Shown in pieces: positions 51,813-61,332 of a stretch of 64,000 nucleotides of DNA. The notes under the pieces are model-generated. The model was not told where the DNA came from. It ran no database searches and was given only the letters and a program-made list of their open reading frames with translations. The stretch covers positions 62,001-126,000 of the forward strand of contig CAZMZJ010000001.1 of NCBI GenBank assembly GCA_964570825.1, read 5' to 3'. The position numbers and the translations under genes are program-made. Numbering within the stretch: the first letter of the stretch is position 1; each line of letters begins with the position of its first letter. Origin of the DNA: UMGS1002 sp964570825 (GTDB taxonomy: Bacteria; Bacillota; Clostridia; Oscillospirales; CAG-272).

Positions 51813-53389
51813 TAAGACGCCTCCTCTCCGCTTTCTTTTTTAGATTCGCTCTCGCTGTCATTTTGAAGGTTGGTCATCAACATACCGACCTCATTTTTAG
51901 TGGTTTTTCTTGCGTCGACAATTCCATTAAGTTTTCCGCCACAGAGAACCAGCACACGGTCAGACAGTGCAAGCAGCACATCAAGATCCTCGCCTACATA
52001 TATTACCGCAACGCCTTTTTCCTTCTGTTCGTTCAGCAGCCGGTAAATGGTGTGCGAAGTGTTAATATCAAGACCACGCACCGCATATGCCGTCATAAGC
52101 ACGCTCGGAGCCGAGGCGATTTCGCGTCCAACAAGCACCTTCTGTACATTGCCTCCGGAAAGCCTGCGCACCGGCGTTCTGATATCAGGGGTGACCACCT
52201 CAAGCTCATCCACAATTCTGCTCGCAAGTTTTTTGGGGTCCTTCTGTTCGATGAAGAAAGATGATCCCTCGCTGTAGTTCTTTAACATCATATTGTCCGA
52301 CATTCCCATTGAACCTACAAGACCCATGCCAAGCCTGTCTTCGGGCACAAAAGAAAGCGCGACTCCGTATTCGCGTATCTGCTTCGGAGTTTTGCCTACG
52401 AGTTCCTGTGCCTTATTGGAACCCGGAGCATAATATTCAATGCTGCTCCCCGGCGCCGTGTGTTGAAGTCCCGCAATAGATTCAAGAAGCTCCTTCTGAC
52501 CGCATCCGGATATGCCGGCAATGCCGAGGATTTCACCGCTGTAGGCTGTGAACGATATGTTGTCAAGTGCCAGCACACCGTCAGAATTGTAGCAGGAAAG
52601 ATTTTTTACGACAAGCCTTTTTTCACGGTTTTTCGGCTCCGGGCGTTCTATATTAAGCTCTACACGCTGACCTACCATCATTTCGGTCAGTGAAAGCTCT
52701 GTCGCATTCTTTGTTTCCACGGTACCTACATATTCGCCCTTGCGGAGAATCGAAACACGGTCTGATACCGCAAGCACCTCATGCAGTTTATGAGTTATAA
52801 TAACAATCGCCTTGCCGTCGTTTTTCATATTGCGGATAACGGCAAAAAGCTTTTCAGATTCCTGCGGCGTTAGCACCGCAGTAGGTTCGTCGAGTATCAG
52901 AATATCCGCTCCGCGGTATAGTACCTTGATAATTTCAAGTGTCTGCTTTTCCGAAACAGACATATTATATATCTTTTTCTGGGGATCAAGCACAAATCCG
53001 TATTTATCGCATATACGGGCAATATCACTTTCAACGGCTTTAACATCAAATTTCGTTCCGTTGTTATAACCGAGGATTACATTTTCGGCCGCGGTAAAAA
53101 CATCAACCAGTTTGAAATGCTGGTGTATCATGCCAATTTTATTGACATATGCGTCTCTGGGCGAACGGATGGACACTTCTTTTCCGTTTACAAATATCTG
53201 CCCCTCGTCCGGATAATAAATACCCGAAAGCATATTCATCAGAGTTGTCTTTCCGCTTCCGTTCTCGCCGAGCAATGAAAGAATCTCGCCGTGTCTTATA
53301 TCAAGGCTGACGTTCCGGTTGGCGACAACTTTACCGAATGTTTTTGTAATATTTCTCATTTCAACGGCGTTAATATTATTTGTTTCCAC
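51812..53389 (-). CDS. Nucleoside ABC transporter ATP-binding protein (YufO/NupO-like)
   Basis: 525 residues with two ABC domains. The first has Walker A LLGENGSGKTTLMNM, signature MSVSEKQTLEI and Walker B ILILDEPTAVL. The second has a degenerate Walker A (GIAGISGCGQKEL) and signature LSGGNVQK. Its Walker B region is SVLMTAYAVRGLD, lacking the Asp-Glu pair, so only one site is likely to hydrolyse ATP. The frame opens at 53425, but GGAGGT ten bases ahead of a GTG at 53389 marks the start (VETNNINAVEMRNITKTFG). Confidence 0.93.
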   Translation of the reverse strand: METNNINAVEMRNITKTFGKVVANRNVSLDIRHGEILSLLGENGSGKTTLMNMLSGIYYPDEGQIFVNGKEVSIRSPRDAYVNKIGMIHQHFKLVDVFTAAENVILGYNNGTKFDVKAVESDIARICDKYGFVLDPQKKIYNMSVSEKQTLEIIKVLYRGADILILDEPTAVLTPQESEKLFAVIRNMKNDGKAIVIITHKLHEVLAVSDRVSILRKGEYVGTVETKNATELSLTEMMVGQRVELNIERPEPKNREKRLVVKNLSCYNSDGVLALDNISFTAYSGEILGIAGISGCGQKELLESIAGLQHTAPGSSIEYYAPGSNKAQELVGKTPKQIREYGVALSFVPEDRLGMGLVGSMGMSDNMMLKNYSEGSSFFIEQKDPKKLASRIVDELEVVTPDIRTPVRRLSGGNVQKVLVGREIASAPSVLMTAYAVRGLDINTSHTIYRLLNEQKEKGVAVIYVGEDLDVLLALSDRVLVLCGGKLNGIVDARKTTKNEVGMLMTNLQNDSESESKKESGEEAS

Positions 53390-53477
53390 CGGTTTTGATA
53401 CCTCCGAAATTTTATGTATAAACAACTATAAAGGGAAGCTGGAACAGCCTCCCTTTACAGCATTTGATCTGACGTTA

Positions 53478-54725
53478 TCAGCCGCCTATATGAGTTGCAT
53501 TCTCGGTAATGCCATCGATTCGGATGTCAAAGTAAGGAGCGCTGCGGATGGTTGACTCCGAGAAATAATATACATCGCCGCTCTTTACTATTGTTTCCGC
53601 ACCGTTCATACCCCATGAATTGGTGTATGTCGTAAGGTGCTTGCCGCCTACTGTGAACTTGGAGCAGTCAAAAACATGAAGCGTGCCGGATTTGATGGCA
53701 GCAATGGCTGAATCAACAGCCTCCTTTGTCCCGGGGGCAACTGACGCCGTATTAAGAGATGTGATAGCGACTGCGTCATCAGAATATCCCTTTGCCCAGT
53801 CGGTGACAATTGTTTCACCCTTCAATGCCGCTCCTATCGCATATTTATAATAAACCTTCCATTCATTTGTGGCAGAGGTGAGAGCAGCGGTGGAAGCAGT
53901 TGGAATCATGTCAATGTTATATCCGACAGAGTAAGCAATTTTGCCGTTGTTAAGAGCCTTCTGCACAGCCGCGGGAGCGCCTGTTGAGTCGGCGTGCTGG
54001 CCAATAATGACAGCGCCGTTCGACATAAGAGCTTCTGCGGCAGCTCCTTCGCGCGCAATGTCAAACCATGAATCGGTATATACAACTTCCATGACAACCT
54101 TGTCATATACTGATTTTACTCCGAGATAGAAGGCAGTGTAGCCCGAAACAACCTCGGCATATGCATAAGCGCCGACATAACCGATTTTAACATTACCGTC
54201 TTTGTCGAAGCTTCCGGGTTGCTTTTCCTTTGAAAGCGTTCCGTTATCAATGAGCTGCTTGATCTTCATTCCCGCAACGATTCCGGAGATATATCTCGAT
54301 TCATAAACGCAGGTAAATGCATTTTTAAGATTCGGGAGCTTGCTTGCAGCGGCGCCGTCGCCCGTCATTGCAATGAATGTTATGTCAGGAAACTGCTCTG
54401 CAGCCTGCTTCATATAATCCTGATGTCCGTAGGAATTGGAAATTATAAGAGAACAGCCCTGAGCGGCAAGATCCTGTGCGGCCTTGAGGCAGTTATCCGA
54501 TTCATCAATTTTATATTTCCAGATAATTTGACTGTCTTTAAGGCCGAGAGCACTGGCAGCTGATTTGATGCCATCCATATGAGCCTTTGTGTAGCCTTCG
54601 GTTTCATCACCGACAAGGATTACGCCAACTTTGAAATCGCTGTTTGCATTGCTGCAGGATACAAAGGATACAGCGGAAAACATAAGGATAAGCGCGAGTA
54701 CTGCCGATAAAAACTTCTTCGACAT
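53478..54725 (-). CDS. BMP-family nucleoside-binding lipoprotein
   Basis: Substrate-binding subunit of the nucleoside ABC importer, 415 residues. The signal peptide ends with lipobox F-V-S-C (Cys24). The PBP1-BMP domain follows: VGVILVGDETEGYTKAHMDG, IISNSYGHQDYMKQAAEQF, FTCVYESRYISGIVAGMKI, and the late VIIGQHADSTG. It is the first gene of the operon, behind a purine riboswitch, which points to purine nucleosides or bases as ligand. Confidence 0.93.
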   Translation of the reverse strand: MSKKFLSAVLALILMFSAVSFVSCSNANSDFKVGVILVGDETEGYTKAHMDGIKSAASALGLKDSQIIWKYKIDESDNCLKAAQDLAAQGCSLIISNSYGHQDYMKQAAEQFPDITFIAMTGDGAAASKLPNLKNAFTCVYESRYISGIVAGMKIKQLIDNGTLSKEKQPGSFDKDGNVKIGYVGAYAYAEVVSGYTAFYLGVKSVYDKVVMEVVYTDSWFDIAREGAAAEALMSNGAVIIGQHADSTGAPAAVQKALNNGKIAYSVGYNIDMIPTASTAALTSATNEWKVYYKYAIGAALKGETIVTDWAKGYSDDAVAITSLNTASVAPGTKEAVDSAIAAIKSGTLHVFDCSKFTVGGKHLTTYTNSWGMNGAETIVKSGDVYYFSESTIRSAPYFDIRIDGITENATHIGG

Positions 54726-54752
54726 TTAATATTCCTCCAAAAGATTTAATAT

Positions 54753-54779
54753 AAAAAGGGCAAACAAACGTTTACCCTT
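54753..54779 (-). terminator. Intrinsic terminator of the riboswitch expression platform
   Basis: On the minus strand AAGGGTAAAC pairs with GTTTGCCCTT, and TTTTTATA follows. Lying between the aptamer and the lipoprotein gene, it would stop transcription when purine is bound. Confidence 0.85.
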
Positions 54780-54794
54780 CATATCCAATAAACA

Positions 54795-54863
54795 GCTTAT
54801 AGTCGGACATTTTATGGCTGTCCGGTAGAAACTTCCCGACCATTTCACGGGGGATATACAAGC
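54795..54863 (-). promoter_or_regulatory. Purine riboswitch aptamer, guanine class
   Basis: On the minus strand a P1 stem GCTTGTA/TATAAGC encloses P2 (CCCG/CGGG, loop with GAAATGG) and P3 (GGACA/TGTCC, loop with CCATAAAA). The J2/3 core GTTTCTACC and J3/1 core GACTAT match the xpt-type aptamer. The pyrimidine that reads the ligand is C (GACTAT rather than GATTAT), which predicts guanine or hypoxanthine and not adenine. Together with the terminator downstream this is a typical OFF switch. Confidence 0.93.
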
Positions 54864-54902
54864 GGTAAAATATTTAGTTTAACAACATATTGTGACATTG
54901 TT

Positions 54903-54931
54903 ATTATACCAAGCCACATTTTGTATGTCAA
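54903..54931 (-). promoter_or_regulatory. Consensus sigma-A promoter of the nucleoside transporter operon
   Basis: On the minus strand exact TTGACA (54931-54926), a 17-bp spacer and exact TATAAT (54908-54903). The transcript would start about 35 nt before the riboswitch. Confidence 0.88.
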
Positions 54932-55053
54932 GATATTTTAATAAAATTCTCAATTCTTTATGCCAAAATTACAGACATTAAGATGACTGAAAAAATTATT
55001 TTAGTAATTTAGCAATATTGTCGGTTTGTTCCTGAGGCTCAAATTATAATTTT

Positions 55054-55086
55054 ACAGCCGGCAGCTTCAAAGCTGCCGGCTGTTTT
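55054..55086. terminator. Hairpin after the carB-dapF gene
   Basis: ACAGCCGGCAGCTT and AAGCTGCCGGCTGT (one pair of loop bases between) form a very strong stem 12 bp after the minus-strand stop. On the minus strand it is followed by AAAATTATAATTT, on the plus strand by TTTTC. Confidence 0.75.
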
Positions 55087-55098
55087 CATACCGGGTGG

Positions 55099-58000
55099 TC
55101 AGATTTCTATTTCTCCGTCAAACACCTTTACAGCGCTGCCGGTCAGAATTATGCCGTCGTCCGAATCGTTTACTATCAAATCGCCTCCGGCAACTTTAAC
55201 GGTAATATCTTCGTTTGTGCGGCAGAAACCGTTTTTTACAGCCGCGGCAACCGCCGCGCAGGCCCCGGTTCCGCAAGCGGGAGTTTCGCCGTTGCCGCGC
55301 TCCCATACGCGCATCTTAAGCATATTGCTGTTGACCACTTTTACAAATTCCGTGTTTACACGCTCGGGGAACATTTTGTGGTATTCGAAAAGCGGACCGA
55401 TTGTGTTAAGGTCAAGATTATCAAGCCTATCGCAGAAAATAACGCAGTGCGGATTCCCGACCGACAGACAGGTTACCTTGTATTCCCTGCCGCCGACTTC
55501 AACAGGCATATTGACAATCTCCTGCTCTTTTGCCAGCGCAGGAATAGAAGCAGGTTCAAATACCGGTTTGCCTACGTTGACGCTTACCCAGTTGACCTTT
55601 CCGTCGGCGATATAAAGAGTAAGCTTCTTTACTCCGCTGTCTGTTTCAACCGTAACTTCCTCTCTGTTCACAAGACCGTTGTCAAATATATACTTTCCGA
55701 CGTTTCTTATTGAGTTTCCGGCCATTTTGCCGCGGCTTCCGTCGCGGTTGTAGACACGCATCTTTACGTCGGCCTTATCTGATTTTTCAATCAGCACGAT
55801 ACCGTCGCCGCCGATGCCAAGCTGCCTGTCGCAGAGAGTCACGCAGAGAGATTCGGGACTTTCGATTCTGCCGTCGAAGTTCTCAATGCAGATATAGTCG
55901 TCTCCTGTCGCCTGCATCTTTGTGAACTTCAGCTTTTCGCGTACGCGGCGCATATGGTTGATGTCGACAAGACTTGTGTTCTGCTGGTTGTAACGGCTTG
56001 CTATAATGTCTGCGACAGCGTTTGCTGTGTCAAGCGACGTCATGCAGGGAATTGAATGAAGGATTGCCCTGCGGTGCAGCGCCGTGTAGTCGTCAAGAGT
56101 TGAATCCATCAGCGCGCCTGTATAGACTATATAGTTGATCTTGCCCTCCTCTATCAGTCTGAACACTCTCTGATCCCTTATGCTGACGATAATCTGCACC
56201 TCGATGCCGAGTTTTGATACCGAAACGGCTGTTTCCGGCGTAGCGTATATGCGGAAATGAACGTCGTCAAATTTCTTGGCAATTGATACAATTTCCGCTT
56301 GATCCTGCGACGCCGCGCTGAGAAGTACGCCGACGTCGCGATGCGACGCGCTGGATTTGAGCAGCATCCCGGCTGAGGTCATTCCCTTGAAAAGAGCTTC
56401 CTGAAGGTTCTTCCCGACGCCCAGAACTTCGCCGGTAGACTTCATCTCAGGCCCGAGGTAGGAGTCGGCGTCGGTAAGCTTCTCGAATGAGAACACCGGC
56501 ACTTTCACGGCATAATAAGGCGGAGTTTTGTATAATCCGGTGCCGTAGCCGATGTCGCGCAGCTTTGCTCCGGTCATCACTTTCGCGGCTATGTCCACCA
56601 TCGGAATTCCTGCCGCTTTGCTTATATAAGGAACAGTACGCGAGGCGCGTGGGTTGACTTCTATGACATAAAGTTCGTTATGGTAGATAAGATACTGAAT
56701 ATTGACAAGCCCTTTTGTACCAAGCGATTTGGCAAGGTATTCCGAACTTTCGACGACGGTTTTCATCATCTTGTCGTTGATATTGTAAGGAGGATATACC
56801 GCTATAGAGTCGCCGCTGTGGACTCCCGCTCGCTCGATATGCTGCATGACTCCGGGGATAAGAACATCTTCGCCGTCGGAAATGACGTCGACCTCGATTT
56901 CCGATCCCATCATGTATTTGTCAACGAGCACCGGATTTTCTATTCCCTGCGCCAGGATGCGGTTCATGTAGGTTGTGACTTCTTTTTCGTTATACACAAT
57001 TTTCATGTTCTGACCGCCGATGACGTAGGAAGGTCTTAACAGCACCGGATATCCGAGCGTCTCTGCTGCGTTTAGCGCCTCCTCGAGTGTGTTGACGCCC
57101 ATTCCGCGCGGACGCTTTATATTGTATTTTTCAAGAAGTTTATCAAACTTTTCCCTGTCCTCCGCAACATCGATGCCTTCTGCCGAGGTTCCGAGGATCC
57201 GTATTCCCTGCTTGTCAAGATATGCGGTGAGCTTGATTGCAGTCTGGCCGCCGAACGCCACCACAACGCCTATTGGTTTCTCAACCTTGATTATGTTCAT
57301 GACGTCTTCGGGCGTGAGCGGCTCGAAATAAAGCCTGTCGGCTGTGTCGTAGTCAGTGGAAACAGTTTCAGGGTTGTTGTTGATGATAACAACGTCATAA
57401 CCCAGTTGCTTGAGAGTCCAAACGCAATGAACAGACGAATAGTCAAATTCGATTCCCTGTCCGATACGTATAGGCCCAGAGCCAAGGACTATTACGACTG
57501 GCTTGCCGCTGCGCTTCATTGTTCTTGATTCGCAATATGTGTCGTATGTCGAGTAGAAATAAGGCGTTACAGCATCGAATTCCGCACCGCAGGTGTCAAC
57601 CATTTTGTAAACACAGCGGGACTCAGGCAGCGATTTGGCGCCTGAAAGACGTTTTAGCGAAGCGTCGGTATATCCGTATTTCTTGCCTTTCAGATAAAGC
57701 TCATCGTTAAGTCCGTTCGATATTTCCGCTTCATAATCTGACAGGTTTTTCAGCTTCTTTATGAACCAGCGGTCTATGCGCGTCAGATTATAAATTTCGT
57801 CAATTGACATTCCCTTCTTGAGCGCCTCAAAAATCGAGAATATACGCCTGTCGTCCGGAACAGTTAAGCGTTCTTTTAGCTCCTTGCCGGAAATCGGGGC
57901 CGCGTTTAGCGTATCAAGCGACAGCTCCGCGCCGCGAACAGCTTTCATCATAGCCATTTCAAAGGTAGGAGCAATCGCCATCACTTCTCCGGTGGCTTTC

Positions 58001-59127
58001 ATCTGTGTTCCGAGCTTTCTCGACGCTCCGTAAAATTTATCAAACGGCCATTTCGGGAACTTGACAACCACATAGTCAAGCGCAGGCTCGAAGCAGGCGC
58101 AGGTCTTGCCTGTGATTTCATTTTTGATTTCATCAAGAGTATAGCCGAGCGCGATTTTGGTGGTTATTTTTGCAATCGGATAACCTGTCGCCTTAGAGGC
58201 GAGAGCTGATGAACGCGATACGCGCGGATTGACCTCGATAACAGAATATTCAAAGCTGTCGGGATTCAACGCAAACTGGCAGTTGCAGCCGCCGACGATT
58301 CCGAGCGCCGAAATTATATTAAGTGAAGCCGAACGCAGCATCTGATACTCTTTATCCGAAAGAGTGAGCGTCGGCGCAACGACTATGCTGTCGCCGGTAT
58401 GAATGCCAACCGGGTCGACGTTTTCCATGCTGCAGACCGCGATTACATTTCCGACTCCGTCGCGCATGGTCTCAAACTCGATTTCTTTCCAGCCGTATAT
58501 ATATTTTTCAACAAGAATCTGACGTATTGGCGAAGCGTCAAGACCGGTTTCCGCCGCGGTGCGCATCTCGTCATCGTTGTAAGCAACGCCGCCGCCCGTG
58601 CCTCCGAGCGTGAAGGCGGGGCGTATGATTACAGGATAGCCTATTTCGTTAGCTATCTTTACGGCCTGCTCAATATCGGTTGCTATTTCCGAGGGGACTG
58701 TCGGCTCGCCGATTTCTTTCATGGTCTGTTTGAAGAGCTGTCTGTCCTCGGCCTTGTCAATCGCATCTACATTTGTTCCTATGAGGCGAACTCCGAATTT
58801 TTTGAGTATTCCTGCTTTTTCAAGCTGCATTGAAAGGGTAAGTCCTGTCTGTCCGCCAAGACCGGCCAGAAGACTGTCGGGACGTTCCTTTTCGATTATA
58901 CGCGCTACAGTTTCAGCCGTAAGGGGTTCAAGATAAATCTCATCTGCAAGCGCGCTGTCGGTCATAATTGTAGCCGGGTTGGAGTTGACAAGCACCACAT
59001 TGACTCCTGCGTCCTTGAGAACACGGCAGGCCTGTGCGCCTGCATAATCGAATTCAGCGGCCTGTCCGATAATAATGGGGCCGGAACCGATGACAAGGAC
59101 TTTTTTAATACTTCTGTCGAGCGGCAT
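55099..59127 (-). CDS. carB: Carbamoyl-phosphate synthase large subunit fused to diaminopimelate epimerase
   Basis: 1342 residues in one uninterrupted frame. Residues 1 to about 1050 are CarB with both ATP-grasp halves (KVLVIGSGPIIIGQAAEFDY and VVIVLGSGPIRIGQGIEFDY), the oligomerisation domain and an MGS-like allosteric domain. After a linker of about 15 residues a DapF domain starts near 1064 (LKFTKMQATGDDYICIE). In DapF the first catalytic Cys normally lies in M-C-G-N-G; here it is KMAGNSIRN with Ala1136. The second, Cys1285 in TPACGTGACAA, is kept. An internal Met just before the DapF domain could permit separate translation. It overlaps carA (TAATG). Confidence 0.93.
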   Translation of the reverse strand: MPLDRSIKKVLVIGSGPIIIGQAAEFDYAGAQACRVLKDAGVNVVLVNSNPATIMTDSALADEIYLEPLTAETVARIIEKERPDSLLAGLGGQTGLTLSMQLEKAGILKKFGVRLIGTNVDAIDKAEDRQLFKQTMKEIGEPTVPSEIATDIEQAVKIANEIGYPVIIRPAFTLGGTGGGVAYNDDEMRTAAETGLDASPIRQILVEKYIYGWKEIEFETMRDGVGNVIAVCSMENVDPVGIHTGDSIVVAPTLTLSDKEYQMLRSASLNIISALGIVGGCNCQFALNPDSFEYSVIEVNPRVSRSSALASKATGYPIAKITTKIALGYTLDEIKNEITGKTCACFEPALDYVVVKFPKWPFDKFYGASRKLGTQMKATGEVMAIAPTFEMAMMKAVRGAELSLDTLNAAPISGKELKERLTVPDDRRIFSIFEALKKGMSIDEIYNLTRIDRWFIKKLKNLSDYEAEISNGLNDELYLKGKKYGYTDASLKRLSGAKSLPESRCVYKMVDTCGAEFDAVTPYFYSTYDTYCESRTMKRSGKPVVIVLGSGPIRIGQGIEFDYSSVHCVWTLKQLGYDVVIINNNPETVSTDYDTADRLYFEPLTPEDVMNIIKVEKPIGVVVAFGGQTAIKLTAYLDKQGIRILGTSAEGIDVAEDREKFDKLLEKYNIKRPRGMGVNTLEEALNAAETLGYPVLLRPSYVIGGQNMKIVYNEKEVTTYMNRILAQGIENPVLVDKYMMGSEIEVDVISDGEDVLIPGVMQHIERAGVHSGDSIAVYPPYNINDKMMKTVVESSEYLAKSLGTKGLVNIQYLIYHNELYVIEVNPRASRTVPYISKAAGIPMVDIAAKVMTGAKLRDIGYGTGLYKTPPYYAVKVPVFSFEKLTDADSYLGPEMKSTGEVLGVGKNLQEALFKGMTSAGMLLKSSASHRDVGVLLSAASQDQAEIVSIAKKFDDVHFRIYATPETAVSVSKLGIEVQIIVSIRDQRVFRLIEEGKINYIVYTGALMDSTLDDYTALHRRAILHSIPCMTSLDTANAVADIIASRYNQQNTSLVDINHMRRVREKLKFTKMQATGDDYICIENFDGRIESPESLCVTLCDRQLGIGGDGIVLIEKSDKADVKMRVYNRDGSRGKMAGNSIRNVGKYIFDNGLVNREEVTVETDSGVKKLTLYIADGKVNWVSVNVGKPVFEPASIPALAKEQEIVNMPVEVGGREYKVTCLSVGNPHCVIFCDRLDNLDLNTIGPLFEYHKMFPERVNTEFVKVVNSNMLKMRVWERGNGETPACGTGACAAVAAAVKNGFCRTNEDITVKVAGGDLIVNDSDDGIILTGSAVKVFDGEIEI

Positions 59128-60203
59128 TATCTTGACCCTCCTTTCACACGCGCAGATTCAATCAAAGCAATAAATTTGTCAAACAAAAACGATGTGTCGA
59201 GCGGTCCGGCACAGGCTTCCGGATGGAATTGCACCGAAAAAGCGTTATATTCAGGATACTCGATTCCTTCACAGGTCCCGTCGTTTGCATTAACATAAAT
59301 CATTTTACCGCATTTTATCGTTGAATTGTCGACTGCGTATCCGTGATTCTGGCTGGTAATGAATGTGCGGTTACCATATACTTCTTTTACCGGCTGGTTT
59401 GCGCCGCGATGTCCGTATTTGAGTTTTACGGTTTTGCTACCAGCGGCAAGACCTAAAAGCTGATGTCCCAGGCAGATGCCGAATATCGGCAGCTTGCCGA
59501 GCAGCTTTTTCAGCTGCTCTATCTGGAATATGTTCTCCGCAGGGTCTCCGGGGCCGTTCGACAGCATTATGCCATCGGGGTTGTATTTTAGAATTTCCTC
59601 AGCCGTCATTGTCGCCGGAACAACACGGACTGTACATCCGCGCTTTACAAGCGAACGGATAATGTTGTTTTTCGCGCCGTAGTCTATCAAAGTGATTCGA
59701 TATTTTTCGTTTTGTGACTTGAATGTTTTTTCTTCGCGGCAGGTTACGTTTTTTACCGCGTCGACAATTATGTAATTCTTTATAGGTGATGTATCCTTCG
59801 GGATGCTGTCGCAAATTTTTGCGTTCATTACTCCGTGCTCGCGGATGATTTTTGTTACCTGCCGGGTGTCGATTCCGCAAAGACCGGCGATGTTGTTTTT
59901 CACAAGAAACGTGTCAAGATCGTACTGGCTTCTGAAGTTTGAAGGATAGTCGCATGCCTCGCGGACTATATATCCGCGCACGCAGGATTTCCCTTCAAAG
60001 TCTTCTTCGATAATCCCATAATTGCCGATCATCGGAAAAGTCTGCATAACAATCTGACCATAATAGCTCGGGTCGGTTAGAGTTTCAATGTAGCCGCACA
60101 TGTTGGTCGTAAATACAAGTTCGCCGATGCTTTCCACATCCGCCCCGAATTTGACGCCTTCAAATGCGGTTCCGTCCTCCAGTACTAAATAAGCTTTCTT
60201 CAT
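59127..60203 (-). CDS. carA: Carbamoyl-phosphate synthase small subunit
   Basis: Glutaminase subunit supplying ammonia to CarB. 358 residues: an N-terminal domain (LEDGTAFEGVKFG, VFTTNMCGYIETLTDPSY) and a C-terminal class I glutamine amidotransferase with FGICLGHQLLGLAAG (nucleophilic Cys) and the His-Glu pair in VQFHPEA. GGGAGAGG precedes the start. It is directly coupled to carB; an ArgF terminator lies upstream, so carAB may be partly separate from the arg genes. Confidence 0.97.
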   Translation of the reverse strand: MKKAYLVLEDGTAFEGVKFGADVESIGELVFTTNMCGYIETLTDPSYYGQIVMQTFPMIGNYGIIEEDFEGKSCVRGYIVREACDYPSNFRSQYDLDTFLVKNNIAGLCGIDTRQVTKIIREHGVMNAKICDSIPKDTSPIKNYIIVDAVKNVTCREEKTFKSQNEKYRITLIDYGAKNNIIRSLVKRGCTVRVVPATMTAEEILKYNPDGIMLSNGPGDPAENIFQIEQLKKLLGKLPIFGICLGHQLLGLAAGSKTVKLKYGHRGANQPVKEVYGNRTFITSQNHGYAVDNSTIKCGKMIYVNANDGTCEGIEYPEYNAFSVQFHPEACAGPLDTSFLFDKFIALIESARVKGGSR

Positions 60204-60281
60204 TTATTTTTTATCCTCTCCCCCGGCGGCCGAATCTACCAAACCGTCGGGTTAAAATAAACATTTTGAATAATTACAACT

Positions 60282-60316
60282 AAAAGATGAGCATACCTTG
60301 TCGGTATCTCATCTTT
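60282..60316 (-). terminator. Terminator between argF and carA
   Basis: AAAGATGAG with ATACC and the complementary GGTAT with CTCATCTTT form a stem on the minus strand followed by TTTTAGTT. It lies 11 bp after the argF stop and ahead of carA, and may reduce read-through from the arg genes into carAB. Confidence 0.65.
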
Positions 60317-60327
60317 GAGCTGGTACA

Positions 60328-61317
60328 TTATATTAGCGTTGCAGCCATAACAGCCTTGATTGTATGCATTCTGTTCTCGGCTTCATCGAAGACAACTGAA
60401 GCCGGGCTTTCAAACACTTCGTCGGTAACCTCGAGCCCGTCAAGTCCGTATTTTTCCCCGATTTTTTTGCCAATGCCGGTTTTCATATCGTGGAAAGCGG
60501 GCAGACAGTGCATAAAAATTGCCTTGCCGCCGGCTGCATCCATCAGCTTTTTATTTACCTGATAAGGCAGCAGCGATTTTATTCTCTCTTCCCAAACTTC
60601 ATCCGGCTCGCCCATGGAAACCCAGACGTCTGTATATATCACATCAGCGCCAGCAACAGCAACTTTGGGATCAGAAATAAAGCTTAGCTTGGCTCCTGAC
60701 GCGCGAGCGTCTTTTTCACAAGCCGAAACAAGCTTCTCGGACGGGAAATAACCGGCGGGAGCGCAGGCAGTATAATTCAGTCCCATTTTAGCGCAGCCAA
60801 CCATAAGGGAGTTGCCCATATTATATCTCGCATCTCCCATATAAACAAAATTTATACCCTTGAGCCGACCAAAATGCTCGCGTATTGTAAGCAAATCGGC
60901 AAGCACCTGCGTCGGATGGAACTCGTTTGTAAGTCCGTTCCAGACCGGAACTCCCGAATATTTTGCAAGCTCCTCTACAATCTCCTGCTCAAAGCCGCGG
61001 TACTCGATTCCGTCGAACATCCGGCCAAGAACGCGCGCAGTATCGGCAATGCTTTCTTTTTTCCCCATCTGAGAACCCGATGGGTCAAGATAGGTTGTAT
61101 TCATTCCGAGATCATTCGCTGCGACCTCAAAGGCACAGCGCGTACGTGTGCTTGTTTTTTCAAAAATGAGAGCAATATTTTTGCCTTCGCAGATACGGTG
61201 AGAAATTCCCTGCTTTTTTTTCGTTTTGAATTCGGCGGCGAGATCGATTAGTCCGCCGATTTCCTCGGGCGTGAAATCAAGCAGTTTGAGAAAGCTCTTT
61301 CCTTTAAGGTTCATCAT
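60328..61317 (-). CDS. argF: Ornithine carbamoyltransferase
   Basis: Condenses ornithine with carbamoyl phosphate to citrulline, using the product of the adjacent CarAB. The 329-residue protein has EKTSTRTRCAFEVAA (carbamoyl-phosphate loop), the ornithine-side motif MHCLPAFHD, and FHPTQVLADLLTI. It starts 15 bp after argD and belongs to the argJBDF-carAB series. Confidence 0.96.
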   Translation of the reverse strand: MMNLKGKSFLKLLDFTPEEIGGLIDLAAEFKTKKKQGISHRICEGKNIALIFEKTSTRTRCAFEVAANDLGMNTTYLDPSGSQMGKKESIADTARVLGRMFDGIEYRGFEQEIVEELAKYSGVPVWNGLTNEFHPTQVLADLLTIREHFGRLKGINFVYMGDARYNMGNSLMVGCAKMGLNYTACAPAGYFPSEKLVSACEKDARASGAKLSFISDPKVAVAGADVIYTDVWVSMGEPDEVWEERIKSLLPYQVNKKLMDAAGGKAIFMHCLPAFHDMKTGIGKKIGEKYGLDGLEVTDEVFESPASVVFDEAENRMHTIKAVMAATLI

Positions 61318-61332
61318 AATCTCCCCTATCGG

